From assembly GCF_003001815.1 (NCBI RefSeq), contig NZ_PVMZ01000011.1, positions 248,001 through 312,000 of the forward strand: a DNA stretch of 64,000 nucleotides, given 5' to 3'. Shown here piece after piece: positions 34,414 to 43,346 of this stretch. Every line of letters starts with the position of its first letter. Position 1 is the stretch's first letter. Both the position numbers and the translations under genes were made by a program. Under the pieces are notes generated by a model. It was not told the origin of the DNA and searched no databases. It saw only the letters and a list, made by a program, of their open reading frames with translations. The DNA is from Actinoplanes italicus (GTDB lineage Bacteria > Actinomycetota > Actinomycetes > Mycobacteriales > Micromonosporaceae).

Positions 34414-36263
34414 GACGCAGACTCCCTTCCGTTGCTGGGGAGCCGTCGGCCCAGGACCGTCCATTCCTTGGCTCCGAGCGAGACGGCGTGACTGGTGTCG
34501 GCGCTCGACAGCTGGGCCGAGATGGGGTGTTCGCCGTGGTTGACGACGACCAGCCCGCCGTCGCGGCCGCGCACGATCTCCAGATCGGGCTCATCGCACT
34601 GCACCGCGGGCCGCACATGGGCGATCTCGGCGATGCGTGCGTAGAAGAGGTGCCATCCGCTCGACGCAAGCAGCCCGGGTACGCCGAATTGGCACTCCAG
34701 CGGTGCGTTGGTGAACAGCACACGGCCTCGGCCGACGGTCTGCTCGACGAGAGCGGGCGACCCGTCGGGGTAACTCGCGAGGACCCGGCCGGTGGTGGCG
34801 ACCATGGTGGTGGGTTTCATCGCCGCGGGATCCCATCGGAGCGGCCATCTCGCGTCGCCCCAGCAGAGCGCGCTCTTACCGTCGTCCCCGAGCCGGAAGT
34901 CGACGATCTCCGCCCCGACGAGGTCGGCGCCGGGCAGCCCGTGCAGATGGTCGCCGAGGGAGAGGTAGACGGTGGCGCCGCGCTCGGCGTGGGCCCGCAG
35001 CGCGTCGAGGTCGTCGAGGGTGAGCCGGTCCGCGGCCGGGCACATGACGAGGTCGTGCCGGTAGTGGTCGAGGCCCGCGGAGGTGACCACGTCGGCGTCC
35101 ACATGGGCCCGCTTGAGCAGGAGATAGGAGTGGAAGGCGGCGACCGCGCTGCCCCCGCCGTCCAGGTACGACGTGCCCTGGCCGCGCAGACTGTGCGGCA
35201 GCATGAGGGCGGCGGAGGCGGGCTCACGCGCGGCCGTGAGAACGGTGGCGTGGTCGATGACCCGCCGGTAGGCGCCCATGGTGGGTTTCGGGGTGCCCTC
35301 CAGGTTGTGCAGCCCGACATATCGTTCGGCCGGGCGTTCCCGGTACGGCTCCGCCGCCGACGCGATGTCCTGCCAGCACCAGACGAACACTCCGGCGACG
35401 CCGTTGGCGAGGACCGACGCGGTGGCCGCCGAGAGGAAGGACGTGGCCGTGCCGGTGTGCACGCCGTAGCTGCCCAGTTCGTCGATGAGAACCGGGCCGT
35501 AGGCCGAGCCGACGGCGGCCAGGAACGACGGCAGGTTTGTCGCCTTGTACGACAGCGTCGATTCGATCCCGCCGGGCGCCCACGGCGGGAACCCGTGCAG
35601 GGCGATCAGATCGAGCTCCCGCTGGTTGTCGCAGCCGTACGGCCCGCCGCCGAACACCGCCGACGGGTCGTTGGCCTGCATCACGAGTGCGCCGGGCGCC
35701 TCCGCGCGAAGGGCGTCGGCGAGCCGCCGGTACCAGCCGGCGACCTCCTCCTCGGTCAGGGAGAGCGCGTCGGCCTCGTCGATGTTCCACAGCTCGTCGC
35801 CGAGGTCGTAAGCGAGAACATTGCCGTGGGCGTGCGCGGTCTTGGCCACGGCTCGCGCGTACGCCTCCTCGGCGACGAGCAAATCCGGATCGCGCCACAC
35901 ACTGCGCCCCCGCCGCCAGGGCAGGTCGAGGCGCTGGCCGTTCATCCATATGGTCAGAAGCGACAGAACGCAGGACAGACCCGCTTCTCCGGCCGCGCGG
36001 ACGGCGGCGTCCAGACGGGCGAGCACCTCGGAGTCCACCGCGTGTTCCGTGGGCATGAAGTCGCGCCAGAAGAGGAAGAGCCGCACGGAGTTCAGACCCG
36101 CTCCGGCCATGCGCCCGAAGTCGGCCCGAAGGGCGTCCTCGTCCCAGTCCACCCACCACCGGCAGCCGGCGGCCGAGGGGTGATGGTTCACGCCGAGCGC
36201 CACGACGGGAAGTCCGGCGCGGTGAAGACGGCGGTCGGTCGTGGTGATCTCCACCTGGCTCAC
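34410..36263 (-). CDS. Intracellular clan GH-A glycoside hydrolase
   Basis: 617-residue protein with an N-terminal (beta/alpha)8 barrel of GH5/GH42 character. The presumed acid/base Glu is in LAYDLGDELWNID (Asp precedes it where Asn is usual) and the nucleophile Glu is in PVLIDELGSYG. A middle Rossmann-like domain (about 360-500) resembles the GH42 trimerisation/glutaminase-like fold, and a small beta domain ends the protein. There is no signal peptide, so it acts inside the cell. In antibiotic clusters cytoplasmic or exported glycosidases sometimes remove a protective sugar, which is a possible role here. GTG start overlapping the aminotransferase stop. Confidence 0.78.
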   Translation of the reverse strand: MSQVEITTTDRRLHRAGLPVVALGVNHHPSAAGCRWWVDWDEDALRADFGRMAGAGLNSVRLFLFWRDFMPTEHAVDSEVLARLDAAVRAAGEAGLSCVLSLLTIWMNGQRLDLPWRRGRSVWRDPDLLVAEEAYARAVAKTAHAHGNVLAYDLGDELWNIDEADALSLTEEEVAGWYRRLADALRAEAPGALVMQANDPSAVFGGGPYGCDNQRELDLIALHGFPPWAPGGIESTLSYKATNLPSFLAAVGSAYGPVLIDELGSYGVHTGTATSFLSAATASVLANGVAGVFVWCWQDIASAAEPYRERPAERYVGLHNLEGTPKPTMGAYRRVIDHATVLTAAREPASAALMLPHSLRGQGTSYLDGGGSAVAAFHSYLLLKRAHVDADVVTSAGLDHYRHDLVMCPAADRLTLDDLDALRAHAERGATVYLSLGDHLHGLPGADLVGAEIVDFRLGDDGKSALCWGDARWPLRWDPAAMKPTTMVATTGRVLASYPDGSPALVEQTVGRGRVLFTNAPLECQFGVPGLLASSGWHLFYARIAEIAHVRPAVQCDEPDLEIVRGRDGGLVVVNHGEHPISAQLSSADTSHAVSLGAKEWTVLGRRLPSNGRESAS

Positions 36264-37435
36264 TCCCCCGCGAGAATGTCGGCCAACTGGTCCACGACGT
36301 ACGCCACGTCGTCATCGCCGAGACGAGCGTGCAGCGGCAGCGACAGCAACCTGGGTGCGACCGACTCGGTGCGTACGAGCCGTTCGCGCGGGATGGCGCC
36401 GGCACGCAGACCGTCCGGGTCGTCCTGGTAGTACGTCATCAGATGCGTCGGCGGATAGTGCACGGAAGTGGGTACTCCCGCCGCGCGCAGCCGCTGCCTG
36501 ATCCGTTCCCGGTCGCTGCCCTCGGGCAGGAGCACGGGCAGCAGATGGTGGGCCGAGGCGCCCTGGTACCCGGCGAACGGCACGTCCAGCCCGCTGATCC
36601 CGGCCAGACCGCCGTGGTAGAGGGAGACCAGGTCGCTGCGGCGGGACCGGTCGTCGTCGAGCCTTCCGAGCTGTACCGAGCCGAGGGCGGCGGCCATCTC
36701 GGTGGGCCGGTAGTTGAGGCCGATGCCGGTCACGTCGTATCCGGCGGAACCGCTCGCCGTACGGCTCCGGGAGGAGCCGTCGATGCAGTGCGAGCGCAAC
36801 GACCGTACGCGGGCCAGCAGTTCGGCGTCCCGGGCGAGGATCATGCCGCCCTCGCCGGTGGTCAGGTTCTTGGTGGCGAAGAAGCTGAAGCAGCCGATGT
36901 CGCCGATGGTGCCGAGCACGCCGTCGGGCGTGGAGACGACCGGGCTGTGCGCCGCATCCTCGACGAGGGGGAGCCCGTACCGGTCGGCGAGGGCCCTGAC
37001 CTGTGCGACGGAGGCCGGGTATCCCCCGTAGTGCATGACCACGATGGCCCGGGTGCGCTCGGTGATCAGCCGCTCGATGTCGGCGGGGTCCACCGTGAGG
37101 TCCCGCGCGCCGTGGATGTCGGCCAGGACCGGTACGACTCCGTGGAGGGCGCAGCACGCCGCTCCCGCCACGAAGGTCAGCGACGGCATGATGACCTCGT
37201 CCCCCGGCCGAAGGCCGAGCGCGAGGACCGCCAGGTGCAGCGCCGCAGTGCCGCTGCTGACGAAGACTGCGTCCCGCACCCCGGCAGCGGCCGCGAACTC
37301 CTCCTCGAAGACGCGGGTCCGCCGGTCGGCGGAGAGCCAACCGGAGGTGAGCACGTCCGTCACGGCGTCGATCTCGGGCCGGCCGATCGTGTTGTCGGCG
37401 AAGGCGATCTCGTGCCGCGTCTCACTGACTGCCAT
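36260..37435 (-). CDS. DegT-family sugar aminotransferase
   Basis: 391-residue PLP aminotransferase of the nucleotide-sugar type. SGTAALHLAVLALGL binds phosphate, EDAAHSPVV carries the conserved Asp, and the PLP Lys is in FSFFATKNLTTGEGG. It differs from the BtrS-like enzyme at 13224, lacking its RWAITSP and TW features, so it probably acts on a keto-sugar nucleotide or a keto-glycoside rather than the cyclitol. It lies between an SDR and the glycosidase with overlapping ends (14 nt and 4 nt), in the leftward eight-gene operon. Confidence 0.9.
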   Translation of the reverse strand: MAVSETRHEIAFADNTIGRPEIDAVTDVLTSGWLSADRRTRVFEEEFAAAAGVRDAVFVSSGTAALHLAVLALGLRPGDEVIMPSLTFVAGAACCALHGVVPVLADIHGARDLTVDPADIERLITERTRAIVVMHYGGYPASVAQVRALADRYGLPLVEDAAHSPVVSTPDGVLGTIGDIGCFSFFATKNLTTGEGGMILARDAELLARVRSLRSHCIDGSSRSRTASGSAGYDVTGIGLNYRPTEMAAALGSVQLGRLDDDRSRRSDLVSLYHGGLAGISGLDVPFAGYQGASAHHLLPVLLPEGSDRERIRQRLRAAGVPTSVHYPPTHLMTYYQDDPDGLRAGAIPRERLVRTESVAPRLLSLPLHARLGDDDVAYVVDQLADILAGE

Positions 37436-38420
37436 GCGGGACTCCTTCGGCGGACTGGCTGCGGCGCTCCTCCTCGTACCAGGCGAGCATCTGGCGCAGG
37501 CCGCTCTCCAGGGGCACGGGTGTGTGCCCGGGCAGTAGCCGGCGCAGCCTGGACAGGTCGGGCAGTCGACGGCCCGGCGAGTTGGCGGGAGCGCCGAGGA
37601 ACTCGAGACGCGGAGAGACCCCGGAGATCTCCAGCAACAGCCGGGCCAGGTCCGCGATCCGGATCTCCTGTGTGTCGTCGCCGATGTTGGCGATCACCGG
37701 CCCCGGGTCCGGCAGCCGGGTCAGGGCGACGGTGGCCGCCACCGCGTCGTCGACATGGCAGAAGGCACGGCTCGGCTCGCCTCCGTAGACCCGGAAGGGG
37801 TCCTCGCCGTCCAGGACGCGGCCAACGAACTGCGGGATGACGTGCGAGTGGCCCATGCGCGGTCCGTAGACATTGAAGTAGCGCCCGATACGTACGCGCA
37901 GCCGGTCGGCGCGGTACAGCAACATGTTCTCGGCGACAGCCTTGCTCAGCGCGTAGCTGGCCCGCGGCGCGTGCGGCTCGGTCAGCACGAACGGCACTTC
38001 CTCGGACGTCGGGAAGGTGGCCGCCCCCAGGTGGGCGGCGCCGTCCGCGAATTCGCTGGTGGAGCTGAGGAACACGGTGTCGGGGCGGGTCAGGTCGCAC
38101 CAATCGAACAGGTGGGTCGCGGCCAGCACATTGGTGCGCAGGACCCGCCCGGGAGCGTCTTGGGTACGCTGGACGCCGACGACGGCGGCCAGGTGGTAGA
38201 CGGTGTCCACACGTGCCGGGAGCGTCTCGGCGGGGATCGGCCGGGTCAGGTCGTGGCAGACGAGCCGGGCATGGCTTTCAAGATCGGCCAAGGTGGCATC
38301 GCGCTGTCCTCGGGAGAAGTCGTCGATCAGGGTGACCTCGACACCCTCGTCGAGCAGCCTGCGCGCCAGATGAGCACCGATGAACCCCGCGCCGCCGGTG
38401 ATGAGTGCGTGTTCAGCCAC
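37422..38420 (-). CDS. NAD-dependent nucleotide-sugar epimerase/dehydratase
   Basis: 332-residue extended SDR. TGGAGFIGAHLARRL binds NAD and YALSK provides the catalytic Tyr and Lys; GRYFNVYGPRMG and RAFCHVDDAV are typical of UDP-glucose 4-epimerase and UDP-glucuronate decarboxylase relatives. It lies next to UDP-glucose dehydrogenase in the same operon, so the substrate is probably UDP-glucuronate or a derived keto-sugar. Exact reaction (epimerisation, decarboxylation or dehydration) is not decided. GTG start, overlapping the dehydrogenase stop by 8 nt. Confidence 0.87.
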   Translation of the reverse strand: MAEHALITGGAGFIGAHLARRLLDEGVEVTLIDDFSRGQRDATLADLESHARLVCHDLTRPIPAETLPARVDTVYHLAAVVGVQRTQDAPGRVLRTNVLAATHLFDWCDLTRPDTVFLSSTSEFADGAAHLGAATFPTSEEVPFVLTEPHAPRASYALSKAVAENMLLYRADRLRVRIGRYFNVYGPRMGHSHVIPQFVGRVLDGEDPFRVYGGEPSRAFCHVDDAVAATVALTRLPDPGPVIANIGDDTQEIRIADLARLLLEISGVSPRLEFLGAPANSPGRRLPDLSRLRRLLPGHTPVPLESGLRQMLAWYEEERRSQSAEGVPHGSQ

Positions 38421-39720
38421 GGCCCAGCCTCAGGTAGGCGATGCCGGCCGCATCGGCGAGCGGCTCCTGCCAGAGCCCCCACATGTCGAAGACCACCGGG
38501 GCCGAGGCCAACGATGCCGCGATGTCGTCGCGAACGTACCGCGGGTGGTCACTCAGGAGCAGCACCACGTCCGCCGTGCGGAGTCCGTCGGAAAGGCTGG
38601 TGGGATGCAGGCCCATGGCGGCGATGCGCTCGGGCGCGACGACGAAGTCGTGGCCGAGCAGCCGCGCCACCCGGCCGGCCAGCTGGGCCTGGACGACAGC
38701 GGCGGCCGATCCGCGTACGTCGTCGGTCTCCGGTCGTCCTTTGTAGGCGATGCCACACACCAGGACCGTGGCGTCGGCGAGAGAGCGCCCGCGGCGCTCG
38801 AGCTCGGTGACGGCCCTGGCGACCACGTGCCGCGGCACCAGTTCGTTGATCTCCCGGGCAGCGGCCACCATCGGGGCGTGGTGGCCGGCCTGCCGGGCCG
38901 CCTGCATCAGCATGAACGGATCCTTGACCAGGCAGCTTCCGCCGACGAAGCCGGGCCGCGAGATGTCCGGGCGGGGATAGCGCAGATTGGCGGCGCCGAT
39001 CACCTCGTTGGCGTCGAGCGCGTGGCCCTCCGCGATCAGGGCGATCTCGTTGCCGAACCCGTAGATGAGGTCGGTGTGCGCGTTGCACACCAGCTTCACC
39101 AGCTCGGCGGCCTCCAGGCTGGAGACGGTGACCCGGTCCGGCATGACGGGAGCGAGCAACTCGCTCGCCGCTGCGGCGGAACGCTCGTCGAGGCCGCCGA
39201 CGATCTGCGGCAGCGAGTGCAGTTCCGCGAGCGAGGTTCCCTGGATGGTGCGCTCGGGGCAGAACGCGAGCAGTGGCCTCGGTGTGAGCGCCCGCAGCCG
39301 GGGCAGCACGACCTTGCGGCAGGTGCCGACCGGCACGGTGCTGCGGACGATCACGACGCAGTCGTCGGTGACCGACGGCGCGATCATGTCGATGGCCGCC
39401 TCCACATGCCGCAGGTTGGGCTGGTCGCTGCCGGTGTCCGGCGAGGTGCCGACACACACGATGACGGCTCGCGGTGGCTCGTCCGGCAGCTTGTCGCTGA
39501 AGGTGAGTCGCCTCTCGTCCAAGCCGGCGAGCAGCTGGGGTATGCCCGGCTCCCGCAGGAGGGGCCGGCCGGCTCGGGCAGCGTCGCGTACGCGGGCGTC
39601 GGTGTCGATCCCGACCACCCGGGTACCAGCTGCGGCGAGCGACGCGGCGAGCGGCAGGCCCACGTATCCCAGGCCGATCACCGCCACATACGCGGAGTCC
39701 TTGTCAGGTCCGACGACCAC
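38413..39720 (-). CDS. UDP-glucose/GDP-mannose dehydrogenase family enzyme
   Basis: 435-residue NAD-dependent four-electron dehydrogenase that turns a UDP- or GDP-hexose into the uronate. The Rossmann motif is VIGLGYVGLPLAASLA and the catalytic Cys is in PGFVGGSCLVKD. The central dimer helix and C-terminal domain (CGIAYKGRPETDDVRGS) are present, as expected for a full-length enzyme. With the nucleotidyltransferase upstream and two SDR decarboxylase-like genes in the cluster it points to UDP-glucuronate and a pentose derived from it. The GTG start shares one base with the upstream TAG. Confidence 0.9.
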   Translation of the reverse strand: MVVGPDKDSAYVAVIGLGYVGLPLAASLAAAGTRVVGIDTDARVRDAARAGRPLLREPGIPQLLAGLDERRLTFSDKLPDEPPRAVIVCVGTSPDTGSDQPNLRHVEAAIDMIAPSVTDDCVVIVRSTVPVGTCRKVVLPRLRALTPRPLLAFCPERTIQGTSLAELHSLPQIVGGLDERSAAAASELLAPVMPDRVTVSSLEAAELVKLVCNAHTDLIYGFGNEIALIAEGHALDANEVIGAANLRYPRPDISRPGFVGGSCLVKDPFMLMQAARQAGHHAPMVAAAREINELVPRHVVARAVTELERRGRSLADATVLVCGIAYKGRPETDDVRGSAAAVVQAQLAGRVARLLGHDFVVAPERIAAMGLHPTSLSDGLRTADVVLLLSDHPRYVRDDIAASLASAPVVFDMWGLWQEPLADAAGIAYLRLGRG

Positions 39721-40511
39721 TATGTCCTCGCCTTCATGTTCTCGGGGCTGAGTGGAGAAGAAATGAGCAGGTCATCCGCTCGTGGCTGCGGGGTCGCGAA
39801 CTTCGGCATGAGGTAGGCGGTGGGGTCGGTGGCGAAGTCCCGTTGCGCGGCCTGGTATCCCGCAGGGGTGCCGATGTCGTGCCAGACATCGGTGAACGAA
39901 CTCGCCTGGACGGGGTGTCCCTCTTCGAGGAGCGCACGCATCAGGGCGGGCATGTCCGTCGGCTCCTGCATCGGTATCAGGTCCTTGGCCTTCGGGTCGA
40001 CGACGTAGATACCCGCCGATACGTCGAAGGACAGCGACGGCTTCTCCCTGATGGCACGCACCTCATGGCCGGTCTCGGAGAGCTCGATCACTCCGAACGG
40101 GACGACCACGTGACGGCGTTGGGTCGCGACCGTCAGCCTTGCCCCGGAGTCGACGTGCGACCTGTACAGGCGACCGAAGTCGAGACCCGTGAGGATGTCG
40201 CAGTTCATCACCAGTGCCGGCTCGTCCCAGTGCGGTACCTGCCGCAACGGACCAGCGGTGCCCAGCGGAACCGGGTCGTGGCAGTACTCGACGGCGATCC
40301 CCAGGGCGTCGCCTGAGCCGATCACCTGCCTTATCATCTCGCCCAGGTGGGAGACGCAAAGGGTGACCCGCTCGGCACCGGCTTCCCGCAGACGGAGCAG
40401 CGTTATCTCCAGCAGGGTGAATTCGCCGAACCTCATCAGCGCCTTAGGGGTCTCGGCTGTCAGTGGCCCTAACCGGGTGCCTTTCCCACCAGCGATGACG
40501 ATTGCGTGCAT
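39720..40511 (-). CDS. Sugar-1-phosphate nucleotidyltransferase
   Basis: 263-residue NDP-sugar pyrophosphorylase. The nucleotide-binding signature is at the N-terminus (IVIAGGKGTRLGPLT) followed by PKALMRFGEFTLLE; MNCDIL provides the metal-binding Asp and FDVSAGIYVVDP the sugar loop. It couples NTP and a hexose-1-phosphate, likely giving UDP- or GDP-hexose for the dehydrogenase. The ATG before HAIVIAGG was chosen because GGAGG lies eight bases upstream. Base specificity is not clear. Confidence 0.9.
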   Translation of the reverse strand: MHAIVIAGGKGTRLGPLTAETPKALMRFGEFTLLEITLLRLREAGAERVTLCVSHLGEMIRQVIGSGDALGIAVEYCHDPVPLGTAGPLRQVPHWDEPALVMNCDILTGLDFGRLYRSHVDSGARLTVATQRRHVVVPFGVIELSETGHEVRAIREKPSLSFDVSAGIYVVDPKAKDLIPMQEPTDMPALMRALLEEGHPVQASSFTDVWHDIGTPAGYQAAQRDFATDPTAYLMPKFATPQPRADDLLISSPLSPENMKART

Positions 40512-40534
40512 GGATGGTCCTCCGATCCAGCCAT

Positions 40535-42046
40535 TCACATTCGGGGAAGTGGATTGACTTGGGAAGAATCTGACGTGGTGACACGGTCACGGCTAACTCC
40601 AGGTGCCCGCCCGACAGAGCTGGCTGCATTGCCATACCGGACCCATGGGGGCCCGAGAGGTTCGAGCAGTTCGTACAGCCGCTGAGCGAGCGACAGCGGC
40701 GTACGGTCCTCCAGGTAGGGGCCGACGACCGCGATGCCGATAGGCAGGCCGCGGCTGTCGCGGCACACAGGGACGACCGTGGTCGGGAGGCCGGCCAGGC
40801 CCGTCAGATTGGCCCACACCATCTGATCCCAGTACGGGCGCGGAGCACCGTCGACCGTCAGGGTTCGCTCGGCGAACGGGCGGGTGTCGTGGGGGCCGAC
40901 CAGGGAGGGGACGACGGGTAGGAGCAGAGCGTCGAAGTGCGTGAAAAACGACTGCCACCGCGCCCGCAACCTCTCGCGCCGGGCGTGCGCCTGCATCCAG
41001 TCCCGGTAACTCTGTGCGACATACTGCGCGCCGAGGCCGTCACCCGGCACGCGCTCAGCGGAGTTGATGGCGGCGATGTCCGCGGCACTGTAGTCCTGCA
41101 GCGCCACGGAGGCGAGCAACCTGCGGCCCACCTGGTCACTCTCGTCCAGCCGGATGCCGGACGGCCGGGTCTGCTCTACGGGCACCCCGTCGGCTTCCAG
41201 TACCCCGGCCACGTCTTCCAGGGCGGCACGGATCTCGGCGTCGACCGGGCAGTACGGATCGTCCGGCCAGATCGCCGCCCGCCGTACGGTCCTGGCGGGC
41301 GGCAGCTCCACCCGCCAGGCCGGTCTGTCCGCCTGGCTCGGGCCGACCAGAAGGTCGAGGAGCACGGAAAGGTCTCCGGGCGTGGACGCCAGCGGACCCG
41401 CCACCGCGAGATCCGGTTCGATCGGCTGGTAAGGGGGATGGTGACCGCGGATCGGAACGATGCCGTAGCTCGGCCGGTGCCCGTAGACCCCGCAGGCGGC
41501 GGCCGGGATCCTGATCGATCCCGCGATGTCGGAACCCAGGTCGGCGGCACAGAACCGGGCGGCGACCGCTCCGGCGGAGCCGCCCGACGAGCCGCCGGTG
41601 GTGTACCGCGGATCCCAAGGGTTGGCAGCCGCCCCGAACAGGGGGTTTGCGGATTGAAGGTCACCGCAGTTCTCCGCCAGGTTGGTCTTGGCGAACACGA
41701 TGCCGCCAGCCGCTCTGAGCGCGGCCACGGCGTCGGCGTCACGGCCGGGGATGTTGGCGGCGAGAGCGCGGGACCCCGCGGTGGTGCGCAGACCCTGCGT
41801 GGAGAAGCTGTCCTTCACTGTCAGCGGAACGCCGTGCAGCGGACCGAGCGACTCACCGCGCAGTACGGCGTCGTCGGCCTCGCGCGCCCACCGCCGGGCC
41901 CGCTCGTCGATCGTGACGACCAGGCATAACTCCTTGTTGCAGCGGTCGATACGGGTGAGGGCCTCCGCGAGAATCTCCGTCGCGGAGATCCGGCGGGTGG
42001 CCACGGCGTCGGCGATCTCCCGGACCGACCAATCGGAACCGGTCAT
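40535..42046 (-). CDS. Amidase-signature family hydrolase
   Basis: About 503-residue serine amidase with the Ser-cisSer-Lys triad: Lys in PLTVKDSF, the Gly/Ser core in TTGGSSGGSAGAVAA, and the nucleophile Ser in SDIAGSIRIPA. AS enzymes cleave amides, including carbamoyl or acyl-protected amines. It is a candidate for removing an N-protecting group late in synthesis (compare the gamma-glutamyl removal step in butirosin, done there by an unrelated enzyme) or for shaping the side chain. The ATG at 42046 was chosen; a GTG at 42076 overlapping the PCP stop is also possible. Confidence 0.87.
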   Translation of the reverse strand: MTGSDWSVREIADAVATRRISATEILAEALTRIDRCNKELCLVVTIDERARRWAREADDAVLRGESLGPLHGVPLTVKDSFSTQGLRTTAGSRALAANIPGRDADAVAALRAAGGIVFAKTNLAENCGDLQSANPLFGAAANPWDPRYTTGGSSGGSAGAVAARFCAADLGSDIAGSIRIPAAACGVYGHRPSYGIVPIRGHHPPYQPIEPDLAVAGPLASTPGDLSVLLDLLVGPSQADRPAWRVELPPARTVRRAAIWPDDPYCPVDAEIRAALEDVAGVLEADGVPVEQTRPSGIRLDESDQVGRRLLASVALQDYSAADIAAINSAERVPGDGLGAQYVAQSYRDWMQAHARRERLRARWQSFFTHFDALLLPVVPSLVGPHDTRPFAERTLTVDGAPRPYWDQMVWANLTGLAGLPTTVVPVCRDSRGLPIGIAVVGPYLEDRTPLSLAQRLYELLEPLGPPWVRYGNAASSVGRAPGVSRDRVTTSDSSQVNPLPRM

Positions 42047-42062
42047 AGAGGTCGCTCTCCGT

Positions 42063-42332
42063 TCAGAGGTGCTCACGCACGACCGCGGCCAGCGCCTCCG
42101 GTGTCGCGTCCTCGAACACGGCGAGCAGGAGTGCCGAACACAGGCGGGCGCTGGCCTCTTCCGTACCGTCGCTGAAGCGCTCGCCCAGGCGCGTGATCAA
42201 CTCCACGGCGCGCACCGAGTCGCCCCCGGCAAGGAAGAAGTCCCGGTGGAGGTCGAGCGGATCGCCGGACAGGACGCGCCCCATCTCCTGTGCGATCACC
42301 GTTGGTACGTCGTCCACCGTTCGCGGCTGCAT
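42063..42332 (-). CDS. Discrete peptidyl carrier protein
   Basis: 89-residue carrier protein of NRPS type. The phosphopantetheine Ser is S39 in DFFLAGGDSVRAVEL, an NRPS-type core rather than the PKS/FAS LGxDS pattern. The start is the ATG before QPRTVDDVPT; the frame stays open upstream without conserved sequence. It begins the leftward eight-gene operon and is divergent from the methyltransferase. A free PCP suits the stand-alone condensation protein at 19259-20710 as a partner (inference). Confidence 0.9.
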   Translation of the reverse strand: MQPRTVDDVPTVIAQEMGRVLSGDPLDLHRDFFLAGGDSVRAVELITRLGERFSDGTEEASARLCSALLLAVFEDATPEALAAVVREHL

Positions 42333-42492
42333 CACGCGTCCTCTTCTCTCGAATCTTGCTGGCGTTGCAAGCTTCTGTCGGGCGCGTAGCGGCAGGCCAG
42401 TCCCCATTGGGTGTCCCAAAGGCCCTGCCGGATCAGGTATGCCGGAGTATGGAGATTCTGCCGGTGCCGGTCGGTCGTTACATTGCTTGCCC

Positions 42493-43332
42493 ATGGGCGA
42501 AGACAAGATGAACGGAGTCGGCGAGACCGCACGGTGGACGGCTGCTGCCAGAGCCCGTGAGAGTGCACGCCCCGACAGGCTGTTCGACGATCCCTACGCC
42601 TCGTTGCTCGCCGGCCCGGAGGGCGCCGAACTCCTTCGGCATTTCCACACCTCACGAGCCTCCGACGAGGGCAATCCCTTCCTGCCGATCCGCACGCGCT
42701 GGTTCGACGACACCATCGGGGAAGGCCTGGCCGCTGGGCTGGTACAGGTGGTTGGGCTCGGCGCGGGTCTCGACACCCGCGCCTACCGCCTCGCGTGGCC
42801 GGCCGGGACCACCGTGTACGAGGTGGACCAGCCGACTGTCCTCTCCTACAAGCGAGCCGTCCTCGACAGGGCTGACGCCGTACCGCGGTGCGACCTGCGG
42901 ACGGTTCCGGTGGACCTCGGCGACGACTGGGACGCGGCACTGGCGGCGGCGGGCCACGACCCCCAGGTGCCGACGCTGTGGTTCACCGAGGGGGTGCTGT
43001 TCTACCTGCCGAAAAAACTGGCTGACGACGTGGTACGCCGCGCCGCGAAGCTTTCCGCGCCCGGCAGCCGCCTGTCGGTCGACCTGATCGGGACCGGTAT
43101 CTACCGCTTCCCGTACATGAAATCCTTCCTGCGCAAGCTCGAAGACGCGAACAGTCCTTGGCGGTTCGGCACGGACGACCCGGGGGGCTTCCTGGCGGAC
43201 AACGGCTGGACCGTGGACGTCGTGACCGAACCCGGCCGGCCGGGCGCCGAGTACGGCCGCTGGTCCTCCGCCGCCAACCCGGCCAACCTGCCGGATCTGC
43301 CCCGTAGTTACCTGGTCGCGGCACACGTGTGA
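42493..43332 (+). CDS. SAM-dependent O-methyltransferase (LCMT/TIGR00027-like)
   Basis: 279-residue class I methyltransferase of the family found in many actinomycetes and related to leucine carboxyl methyltransferases. The SAM site is VVGLGAGLDTRAYRL followed by VYEVDQPTVLSYK, and LWFTEGVLFYLP is the post-I acidic/aromatic block. These enzymes often methylate carboxylates or hydroxyls in secondary metabolism. The ATG lies after a 160-bp divergent promoter region. It converges with the thiolase-like gene with 14 bp between them. Confidence 0.87.
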   Translation: MGEDKMNGVGETARWTAAARARESARPDRLFDDPYASLLAGPEGAELLRHFHTSRASDEGNPFLPIRTRWFDDTIGEGLAAGLVQVVGLGAGLDTRAYRLAWPAGTTVYEVDQPTVLSYKRAVLDRADAVPRCDLRTVPVDLGDDWDAALAAAGHDPQVPTLWFTEGVLFYLPKKLADDVVRRAAKLSAPGSRLSVDLIGTGIYRFPYMKSFLRKLEDANSPWRFGTDDPGGFLADNGWTVDVVTEPGRPGAEYGRWSSAANPANLPDLPRSYLVAAHV

Positions 43333-43346
43333 ACGGCGTGAAGGCG

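Noticed and set aside
36329..37840. Rightward 503-codon frame across the aminotransferase and SDR genes
   Set aside because: Spans two well-defined genes on the other strand and has no domain.
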